Assembly: GCA_027600665.1 (NCBI GenBank)
Contig: JADGJL010000625.1
Span: forward strand, 1-11,530
Direction: 5' to 3'
Length of the DNA stretch: 11,530 nucleotides
DNA from: Irineochytrium annulatum
Taxonomy: Eukaryota > Chytridiomycota > Chytridiomycetes > Chytridiales > Chytridiaceae
The notes under the pieces are model-generated. The model did no database searches and was not told where the DNA came from. It saw only the letters and a list, made by a program, of their open reading frames with translations. Shown here in pieces: positions 1 through 8,013 of the stretch; within the stretch, counting starts at the first letter, position 1; every line of letters begins with the position of its first letter. A program made the translations under genes and the position numbers.

Positions 1-537
1 CCCCTCCCCCCCTTTTGTTCGATTCTTACCGCCGCTTACCAAGGCTTCGTAAAATGGGAGCAAGGGTCCCAGACAATCTCGGAGTGAGATACGACATTGA
101 TTGAGGCGGGGATTATAGAAGATCGACGTGTCTCGTGCACATCGGATATCCTGTCGGAGGAAGCTAGCTTTATGTTTTGAGCGAGTCATGGGGCATGCAT
201 ATGGTTCGACTCGAAAATAGCCCGGCTCTGCATTTCCTATTTTATCCGTCTTCGTTATTGTACTTCAATGCTTCCGAGGACGCAGAGCATACAATGAGAA
301 AATACACAATCACAAGCGACATACCACTTTGTAGAAGATGTACGATTTAGAGACCAAAATTGGCGACCAAATACCCACCTTACTCTCAAGATTCACGAGA
401 AAGCGGACTGTCAAAGAGGATATCGTTAACGCTGGATAAAAAATCCTGGACGGCGAAGGACATCGTTTCACCTGAGCCGTTTACGTCCCTAAAAAGAGGA
501 CATGGTCAAATTTCGATCTCAAAAAGCCGCCAGCAAC
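1..537. other. No recognisable gene; upstream region of SWI3
   Basis: I see no supportable gene on either strand here. The window opens with a C/T-rich run (1-16). The only open frame of note (about 360-560, +) begins at TTG, not ATG, shows low-complexity K/S content and resembles no family I know. The sequence directly before 538 is presumably the promoter and 5' leader of the SWI3-like gene. No TATA box, tRNA or repeat could be made out. Confidence 0.6.
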
Positions 538-2363
538 ATGAGTGCGGACAACGCAGGTAGGGTCGACGGCGATTGCTCGCGGGCCTTCCTGGCATTGCGG
601 CGAAGCCGTAGTACCGCGATGCTGTTAGGCGCCAATCTGGTTTAAAGGGCCGCGTCAGAATTGAAGACACCATGTCGTCCTAATGGTTTATCGGGCAGGT
701 TTTCGAAATCATGAAAATGAAGATCCTGAGAGCAAATCTACCACGGCATTCAAAATCCCATCCACGCGCCAGTTGTACGAGATCGCAATTCCTTCGTATT
801 CGGCCTGGTTTTCTCTCAGCTCCATCCATGATATTGAGCGGAAGGGCCTCCCGGAATTTTTTAATGGCAAAAACAAATCGAAGAACCCGAAGGTTTACCA
901 GGAATATCGAAATTTCATGGTTGCTACGTACCGATACAACCCGTCGGAGTACCTCACGGTCACGGCCTGCAGAAGAAATTTAGCTGGAGATGTTTGCTCG
1001 ATTATTCGGGTGCATGCTTTTTTGGAACAGTGGGGCTTAGTCAATTACCAGGTTCGTCATTGCGTTCTTCGTCGTTGCCAGCTGGCATGAACTTAACTGT
1101 CGGTTGTCTATTTCCTATAAAAAGCTTGACTGGGACAACAGACCGACTTTGGTGGGACCGTCGCTGCCCGGGCAATTCCGAATTTCTGCAACCTTGAAGC
1201 CGCTGCATCCCGTACCCGAGACAAATAGACAATTGTTGACTCCGCCAGTGGAACAGGCTCTGACATTACCGAGAAAGCGACCGTTGGAGGAGGAGCTTAT
1301 TGGCACGCCTTCGGACGCCACTCCGCCGACTGCCAAACGGCGGAAAAGGCGTATGTGTAATTCGTGCGGAAATGATTGCACCCAGAATCTGTATCACGCC
1401 TTGGTTGCACCCCTGAATCCGCCCCCGAACGTATCTAATACCCGAGCGCCGGCATCGGTTCAGGCGCCAATAGAAGTCTGTGGGAGTTGTTATGAAGACG
1501 GGCGATTTCCCTCGAATTTGAACACCGGCCATTTTGTCCGCCTGGCGTTATCCAAGGATAATATCGCTCCCGATGGTGAAGCATGGAACGACGAAGAGTT
1601 GTATTTGTTGCTGGAAGGGGTGGAGATATTTGAAGATGACTGGGCACGAATTGCTGAACATGTCGGAACGCGAACAAAGGATCAATGCATTCTTCGATTT
1701 TTGCAGATGCCTATCGAAGATCAATATTTGGAAACGTACGGGGTCATGACTGAAAGCATTGGGGAGCTGCTACAACGGGTGGACGCCGAGTTGAAAGACG
1801 AAGGAGAGCGGGGTTTACGATTGAAGCGTGGTGCCTTCGGCCGTGACGGAGCTGATTCGAGCTTTGGGCAATTGCCCTTCACAGCCGCCGAAAACCCAAC
1901 CATGGCCATCGCCTCTCTGCTTTCATCGTTTGTATCGTCTGATCTTGGCCGAATGGTTGGGAAGGTGGTGATCAGGAAAGCGGATGAGAATAAAGAGATG
2001 AAAGCGAAGTCATCGCGGATCGGGAAAACGTTAGGGGTGGGAACTCACTCTTATGGGACGAACGGTTTAGCTGCCGATAACGGGTCAAAACCATCTGGTT
2101 TCATGGAAGGAAAAGCTCCTGAGTCTTCCGGTATGAACGCCGACCAAGGAGTGGAAGCGAGACGGATGCTTTTTCGCTACCACCATTTGGAATCTCAGAG
2201 GCTGCACTTGAAACTGCAGCAATTCTTCGAGTTGGATGCGTTGGTGGAACAAGAACGTGCTGAGCTTGAGAAAGAACGCAAGCAGTTAATACTAGATCGA
2301 ATAGGCTTCCGGAGTGACATCGCAAACTCTCTCGCAGTGGCGATAGACAGCCAGGATTTATAG
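538..2363 (+). CDS. SWI3: SWI/SNF-RSC chromatin-remodelling subunit, Swi3/Rsc8/SMARCC family
   Basis: Core scaffold subunit of the SWI/SNF and RSC nucleosome remodellers, acting in the nucleus. Proposed exons are 538-556, 699-1051 and 1125-2363, giving 536 residues. Seen in order: a SWIRM domain (about residues 33-122, with [18 protein letters not shown] and HAFLEQWGL); a ZZ-like zinc finger (C202/C205 and C243/C246); a SANT domain (about 275-325, [13 protein letters not shown]...[10 protein letters not shown]); and a charged C-terminal coiled coil (about 467-522) for dimerisation. A Pro/Ala-rich stretch separates the two finger cysteine pairs. The 73-nt intron at 1052-1124 rejoins NYQ to [12 protein letters not shown] exactly as the family requires. 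The first exon is less certain: ATG 538 has A at -3 and splices in phase, while ATG 683 (535 residues) lies inside a CTAAT branch-like motif and has C at -3. Family identity is firm; the first seven residues are inferred. Confidence 0.9.
557..698 (+). other. Putative 142-nt first intron of the SWI3-like gene
   Basis: A GTAGGG donor follows the G at 556 and a GGGCAG acceptor ends at 698. CTAAT at 680-684 lies 14 nt before the acceptor, the same motif and spacing class as in several other introns of this window. Splicing joins phase 1 to phase 1, replacing MVYRAG by MSADNAG. At 142 nt it is longer than the other 21 introns. If it is not spliced, translation would have to start at ATG 683, which overlaps the stop of a three-codon upstream frame at 672-683. 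Confidence 0.5.
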
Positions 2364-2507
2364 TGTAGCAATACAATAGATTTGTCGTGTTTAATGTTTT
2401 GACTGGGAATACAAGCGCGTGCGATATTATCATTGCGATGCCTCCTCCAAATCCAAAAAGAAAAAAGAACGCAAGAATGCTGTAATGATAAGAGGTTGAG
2501 ACTGCCA

Positions 2508-4283
2508 TTACTTTGTGTCCACATTCCACTTCCAACTCCCTTCCCGGAGGTCGTGTGCCGTGGCCTCAAGCAGCACCTCTTTTCTCGAATTCACGTACAC
2601 CGACTTGTCTAAAACTTGTTGCTTCAGCTCTGCAATCTTGTCCGGCTCAATCGGCTTCTCCAAAAGCTCCGAGAGCTGCTCAACCGACATCTCTAAGTCA
2701 CGTTGATTGTCCTCAAACAAATCAGTCGAGTTCCCCCTTTGTAGGTAGTAGGCGACGCAGTACGTCCACTTCAACGTCATACGGCACGTGACGAGGGTCT
2801 CGACGGCCTTTTGCAGGAACTGAACCTCAATCCAGGACAATTCCGAGTTGATCTGCATCTCCTCCATCTTCTTCTCGGTCTTTTGATAGAGCTCCCGGTC
2901 CAACTTCGCACTTTGCTCGTGATTTGCAAACCGGTTGTAATACTAGACGTTCCATTAGCGCCGACAACTTCATGATATAACCTTACATGCAGATACCTCT
3001 CCAAAGCAGCCCTAGATTTTGCTTGCGAGTCCCTCGCGTCAATACTGTTTTTCTCCTCAAAACGATTACAGTTATACCACTGCGTGCCATGATCCGACCA
3101 AGGGCCGAGACAAACCCAACAGAACCTACAAAGCAATAATTATATTTAGGAAACCAGCAAACTAAAACGTGAGGCAACGTACTCATGTTTGCACTTCCGG
3201 CACGTCATGTGATTACATCCTCCGTTTTTCTCGATCGTAGTTTGACACTTCTCGCATTCTTTCTGATAGCGTAAAAGAAAATGGATAAAAACGACGATCG
3301 AAAAAATAAAACAAACCGTATTCGCCGAGATCCAGTTTGCCGTTTCCGAATCGTCCTCGCACTTTTTGATCCAAAGCTTCACAAGGAAGCATATGCACGG
3401 CTGATGGTCAGGAAGACTGCACCCGAAGCAGAAACGAAAGCCGCAATGACAAGTAACCGAGGGAACGATTTCACCGAGAGATGTCGCGGGTACTTTGCAT
3501 TCAATCGCATACTCACTACGACGAGGCCGTTATTTTACAAGAAAACGCGTGGAAAACAGACCAATTCGGTGCAGGGCACCATTTCAAATACGTGTTATCA
3601 TCAACGTACGTTCGAAGCAATAACGTTCGATATCTTGCACTCGATAAGCAGAGGCAACTCGATAATCGAAAGCAATACCTTTGGTGAATGCTTGGCGAAA
3701 CCACCAACTCAACCGTCTTCTCATCCACGATAACCTTGCATCCGGTCCCGGGACATTGAATTCGCCTGCTCTCCCCTTCCTCCTTGATCTTCTGCGTCAA
3801 AAATCTCTCGTAGCAGTCTTTGCAGAAGCGGTGATTGCAAGACAGCGCGATTGACAAAAGGCCGGGCTCGTCGTTGCAACAGATATCGCAGCAGAAGTCC
3901 TTGATGCTGACGAACTTGGGTTGCTGAGACTCGTCCAGGACAACGCCTGCCGCTTGACAGACCGGCGTCGGATCGTCCATGTACCGCTCCACTAGCCGCT
4001 CCTTGTTCCACCGAAAGTGGCGTAGGAGAGTGGCGGCATGCTGCTCCTGGCAGGTGAGGATTCCCGCGACGTGTTTGACTTCGCGCTGTTGGAAGGCCAC
4101 GATGTCGTCGATCGAGTGGACCACGAAGTCGACCTCGTACGGCTTCTTGATATTACGGTTTGGCACTATCGGTTCATTGAAGGCCTCTCCGTCCTCCTCT
4201 TCTTCTTCTTCAGCATCTTCGATGTCGACATCGTCGTCGTCGTCCAGATCTTCCATATAGTCATCGTCGTCCACCATGGACAT
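2508..4283 (-). CDS. HEL1: Ariadne-type RBR E3 ubiquitin-protein ligase
   Basis: RING-in-between-RING ligase that takes ubiquitin from an E2 onto its own cysteine and then to substrate. Animal Ariadne-1 works with neddylated cullin-RING ligases. Exons: 4283-3679, 3633-3562, 3515-3317, 3262-3183, 3125-2987, 2942-2508, giving 509 residues. Introns are 45, 46, 54, 57 and 44 nt. Order: an acidic Asp/Glu N-terminus (about 5-33); a UBA-like segment (about 57-104); RING1 from C132; IBR (C221, C226, C248, C250, C255, C258, H263, C266); and RING2/Rcat with catalytic C308 in EKNGGCNHM and zinc ligands C295, C298, C313, C316, C321, C324, H331, C338. An Ariadne autoinhibitory domain fills about 345-505. 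All key residues are present. ATG 4283 was chosen because the acidic tail starts there; the open frame runs 17 codons further without another clear start. The gene diverges from CCT5 and converges on SWI3. HEL1 is the presumed yeast counterpart. Confidence 0.94.
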
Positions 4284-4396
4284 GGCGTCGAAGGTAAAGG
4301 TGGCAAGGATCAACGGGCCAGAAATCACTGACAAGCGGAGAATTGGTGCAGCGGACTGTTGGCAAAAGTCGCTACTTCTTCGACAAAGCAGTCACC
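4284..4396. promoter_or_regulatory. Compact bidirectional promoter between RBR ligase and CCT5
   Basis: Only 113 nt separate the two divergent start codons, so both promoters and both 5' leaders must fit here. There is no TATA box. ATTGG at 4342-4346 is a CCAAT box on the minus strand, close to the middle. CCT5 starts in a CACCATG context. That the region drives both genes is inferred from its size and orientation. Confidence 0.6.
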
Positions 4397-6411
4397 ATGC
4401 AACAGCAGCACGGCGTCGCGTACGCTACCGACGAGTATGGGCGGCCGTTCATCATCGTTCGTGAGGGGAAGAAGTCGCGGATGCATGGCATCGAGGCGCA
4501 GAAGGTATGGTTACCCCTCACTCGTGGACCCATAGATGCAGACATCAACAGCGTGCTGCTTGACGCGGTCTGATTCATGACCTGCTAACGCACATCTAAG
4601 TCCCACATCCTCGCCGCCAAAGCGGTTGCAAATATATTAAAGACCTCGCTCGGACCCCGCGGTAAGGATGAATGCTTGGTTAATAAACGCGTGTTTACTA
4701 TATGTTGCAGGCTTGGACAAGATCCTAATATCTCCTGATGGCGATATCACCGTTACCAACGACGGCGCAACCATCTTGGGTCAAATGGAGGTCGAGCATC
4801 AGATTGCGAAGCTGTTGGTGCAACTGTCGAAGTCGCAGGATGACGAGATTGGGGACGGCACCACCGGTGTTGTTGGTAAGCAGCTGTCTTCGCATGCTTT
4901 AGTGCAATTTCTTACTTTGCTCCGGACAGTCCTTGCCGGCGCTCTGCTCGAACAAGCCGAAGGTCTTTTGGACAGGGGCATCCACCCCATCCGGGTGGCC
5001 GATGGCTTCGAACGGGCGTGCAACATCGCGGTGGCGGAGATGGACAGGATTGCGGACGTCATTCCTATCGGCAAGGGGTCTGAGGATATCCTGCTTAAGA
5101 CCGCCAAGACATCTTTGGGATCTAAAATGTGAGGTATTCCCGTCGGCTTTCGTGCGTTTAATTGTGTTAGCGTGAGCAAATGCCACGAGATGTTTGCCAA
5201 GATGGCTGTCGATGCCGTGCTTTCTGTTGCGGATTTAGAGAGGAAGGACGTCGATTTCGAGCTCATCAAGATCGACGGGAAGGTCGGCGGATCTCTCGAG
5301 GATTCGAAGCTGGTGTTGGGCGTCGTGGTTGACAAAGATATGTCCCACCCTCAAATGCCAAAGGAAGTCAAGGATGCGCGCATTGCTATCTTGACTTGCG
5401 CTTTTGAGCCGCCGAAGCCGAAGACGAAGCACAAGCTCGACATCACCTCCGTCGAAGAGTTTAAGAAATTGCAGAACTACGAAAGGGAGAAGTTCGAAGA
5501 GATGGTGAAGATGGTTAAGGACACTGGGGCGAACTTGGTTATCTGTCAGTGGGGTTTCGACGATGAGGCCAACCATCTGTTGCTGCAGAACAAGCTACCC
5601 GCCGTGCGATGGGTCGGAGGACCTGAGATCGAGGTATGGTTATAAAGTCCGAAGTGGCTAATTTGTCTCGTTTAGTTGATCGCTATCGCTACGAACGGCC
5701 GCATCGTACCGCGGTTTGAAGAGCTTTCGAAGGAGAAGCTCGGTCATGCTGGCGTAGTCCGAGAGCTGTCGTTTGGAACGACGAAGGATCGAATGCTGGT
5801 CATTGAGGAATGCGCGAACACTCGGGCAGTCACTCTCTTCTGCCGCGGCGGCAACAAGATGATCATCGAGGAAGCCAAGAGATCCCTTCACGATGCGATC
5901 TGTGTCGTCCGCAACCTCGTGCGCGACAACCGCATTGTGTACGGCGGTGGGGCGGCCGAGGTTGCAGGCAGTCTGGCTGTCAGTGCTGCTGCGGACGAAG
6001 TGTCGTCGGTGGAGCAATATGCGATGCGTGCCTTCGCCTCCGCTTTAGACGCCATCCCCTTGGCTCTTGCCGAGAACTCGGGGTTGCCGCCTATTGAAAC
6101 CCTCGCGGAAGTCAAGTCACGCCAAGTGACTGAGAAGAACTCCCGCCTTGGCATCGATTGCAACATGAGGGGCTCAAATGGTTAGTGATTTTTGGCTGTT
6201 CCATCTGCTCCTCGATAAATACTGACTTCGTTAACAGATATGCGTGAACAGCACGTTTTCGATCCTCTGATTTCGAAGCGGTCCCAGTTCTTGCTCGCCA
6301 CGCAACTTGTCAAAATGATCTTGAAGGTAAAGCTGCTGGAGATAGGCCGGACTAATCATGTCCTTCAAGATTGACGATGTTATTCAACCCGGGGAAGCGA
6401 ACCCCGAATAA
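4397..6411 (+). CDS. CCT5: Cytosolic chaperonin TRiC/CCT subunit epsilon
   Basis: One of eight paralogous subunits of the cytosolic ring chaperonin, which folds actin, tubulin and other proteins using ATP. Exons: 4397-4504, 4601-4661, 4711-4875, 4930-5128, 5171-5633, 5676-6180, 6238-6326, 6370-6411, giving 543 residues, essentially the normal family length. The seven introns are 96, 49, 54, 42, 42, 57 and 43 nt. Epsilon-type signatures include DEYGRPF near the N-terminus, NDGATIL (73-79), the ATPase motif GDGTT (104-108), [46 protein letters not shown] and the nucleotide-site GGGAAE (422-427). Apical, intermediate and equatorial parts are all complete. The start at ATG 4397 is the first in-frame ATG, in a CACC context, and matches the usual short N-terminus. 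All splice joins restore conserved residues, for example CGC-G/GC for GPRGLDK and AT/C for SKIVSKC. Confidence 0.97.
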
Positions 6412-6468
6412 GCAATAAGTAATTGTTTTTATAAGTATCTATTGTTGCTGGCCTCGATCATTGATGAC

Positions 6469-6474
6469 AATAAA
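6469..6474 (+). terminator. AATAAA polyadenylation signal, probably for CCT5
   Basis: A canonical AATAAA hexamer lies about 57 nt after the CCT5 stop codon and 81 nt before the ATG of the next gene, the usual position for 3' end formation. It is the only perfect hexamer I noticed in a 3' region of this window. Confidence 0.6.
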
Positions 6475-6555
6475 GGTTAAAAAATGTGTATGTTGGAATT
6501 GGTTGTGGTGCACGGCAAAGTTTTGTGACAACGCCGCAACACATCAAACATCAGC

Positions 6556-7879
6556 ATGCAATGGCCGATCGCTTGCATCGTCGCCGTCGCGGCGGCCCAC
6601 GCGGTTGGGGTGAATGGCCAGCTGCCGGGCGCTGGCTCCGTGCCAATAGCCACCGTCTCTGCGGCCACTAGTCCACAACCGGTTCCTTCTCAGCCGGTTG
6701 TCACGTCAGCCTCTTCAGCCGCTCCTGCTCCCTCCGCCAACCCTAGCACAATTACTACGGTGGCCCTGGCGCCCGTCGCAGCGGCCCCACCGGCTGTTAC
6801 CGCTCAACCGCCGTCACCATCAAGCCCGTCCATCCAACAAGCGGCGGCGCCGTTCTCGTGGCTCCCGGCCAGCCAACGGTACTATTATACGTGCGGAATA
6901 AACCCTGACGTCTTTAGATGCGCGGCCGGAGGACCCGGGAATCCACTTAACTGCGATTCCTCTATGACTTTCATTGCATCGGCAACATCACCACTTCCTT
7001 TAAACCCCACAGGGACGTCGGCAAACTTAACGGGTGGCTCCGGATCCTCCGGCACGAGCGCTACGAAGATTCTTATCATTGTTGGGGCCTGTGTTGGAGC
7101 GATTCTGCTTCTTGGGATTGGTTCTTTCATCTATGTTCGTATGAATCCGTGTCCATTGCTCGCCGTTGCGTTGTTTTTAACGATGCGGTAAACAGAACAA
7201 GGTTCGTGGAAACGATAAAGAAGGAACGTCGCTCGCTGATCTGGGGGCAAAGGATGCTGGCGGTGGAAGCGGTACAAAGTCGGGATTGGGAGCCGAGGCC
7301 GTGCCTCTTGCTGCTGTCGGGGGTTCAAAGAAAGAACTGGCTCATTCGGAATCTCTGACGCCCTCGATGTCGATCACGAACCAACGGCCCAACTATGCGG
7401 CGGGCGGTGGTGCGCCTCCTGTTCCGTCGAACTCTGCCTATAGGCAAGGTGACCCGCTGAATGCGGCTTATGGGCAGGGTGCGCCGGCGCGGCCTGGTGA
7501 TGGCCGTGGATATTACAACGGCGCTGGCGCCGGCGGCGCTGGGTATAACGAGCAACAAGGCTATGGGCAGGGTTACGGGCAAGGCTATGGACAAGGATAC
7601 GGCGGCCAACCGTTAGTACTGCAATTCGAGGCTTCTCCATTAACGATTCGCAAATCTAGCGGCTACAATCAGCAAGCCGGTGCGTACAATCAGCAGGCTC
7701 GCGGATATGGCCAGCAAGCCGGCGGATATAACCAACAGGCCACTGGATACAATCAACAGGCCTACCCTACCCACCAAACTGGGTATGGCGGCGGCGGAGG
7801 CGGTGGCAACGGCTATGGCGACGGCTATCGATATGGACAATTCGCGCAACCCCCCGCAAGCAACTCTGGATATCGCTAG
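6556..7879 (+). CDS. Single-pass membrane protein with Gly/Tyr/Gln-rich prion-like tail, unknown function
   Basis: I do not recognise this gene. Proposed exons are 6556-7134, 7196-7611 and 7660-7879 (introns 61 and 48 nt), giving 404 residues. Seen in order: a signal peptide (about 1-21, hydrophobic and ending VNGQ); a Pro/Ala/Ser/Thr-rich ectodomain (about 30-98), probably O-glycosylated; a small cysteine patch (C113, C122, C133); an N-glycosylation sequon at N157; a Gly/Ser hinge; one transmembrane helix (about 171-193, ILIIVGACVGAILLLGIGSF); and a basic, then glycine-rich cytosolic part. The tail has GYGQ repeats (315-330), then five seven-residue GYNQQA-type repeats (333-367), then a Gly run and a GYGDGYRYGQF end. 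The second intron is in frame and stop-free, so retention would add 16 residues. The layout resembles fungal wall-stress sensors of the Wsc/Mid2 kind, but there is no WSC domain and the tail is different. The exact first donor (7135, or 7139 with another acceptor) is uncertain. Confidence 0.75.
7559..7606 (+). repeat. 12-nt tandem repeat encoding GYGQ (four units)
   Basis: Three perfect GYGQ units followed by GYGG. The third codon positions vary between units (GGC/GGT/GGA, TAT/TAC, CAG/CAA), so the array is under amino-acid-level constraint or is old. It lies in exon 2 of the membrane-protein gene, ending just before the second intron. Confidence 0.9.
7661..7765 (+). repeat. 21-nt tandem repeat encoding GYNQQA-x (five units)
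   Basis: Five consecutive seven-codon units: GYNQQAG, AYNQQAR, GYGQQAG, GYNQQAT and GYNQQAY. The array begins one base after the start of exon 3, so the exon boundary and the repeat boundary coincide. Tyr/Gln/Asn/Gly content is like that of yeast prion-forming and condensate-forming domains. Confidence 0.9.
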
Positions 7880-8013
7880 CGCCCTATGCTTCCTTTACAA
7901 ATTTGCACACTTCAATTGCACATTTTTCCCCATATTTTTGCGTGTTTAACTTTTCCACTTCTACGATATCGTTTTTATGGCAATGAACTGACATCAAATA
8001 CATATTTTACGTA

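Noticed and set aside
17..26. TTCGATTC-type T-loop motif near the window start
   Set aside because: No pairing flanks and too close to the edge to hold the rest of a tRNA.
202..212. GGTTCGACTCG, resembling a tRNA T-loop/B box
   Set aside because: Flanks do not form a T stem and no A box or acceptor stem is found at tRNA distances.
360..560. 66-residue plus-strand open frame upstream of SWI3
   Set aside because: Begins at TTG, has no family resemblance, and is out of phase with the SWI3 frame at the proposed 556/699 junction.
1425..1460. Possible mini-intron (GTATCT...CAG) within the SWI3 zinc finger
   Set aside because: Only about 34 nt, shorter than every other intron here (42 or more), and without a branch motif at a workable distance.
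2101..2569. Minus-strand open frames over the SWI3 3' end
   Set aside because: Antisense to the SWI3 coiled coil and the RBR 3' end; the hydrophobic stretch comes from the A-rich 3' region read backwards.
3281..3733. 150-residue plus-strand open frame
   Set aside because: Antisense to exons 1-3 of the RBR ligase and crosses three of its well-supported introns; no recognisable domain.
4979..5645. Nested alternative-frame ORFs across CCT5
   Set aside because: Shadows of the conserved CCT5 frame, which fits the family from end to end.
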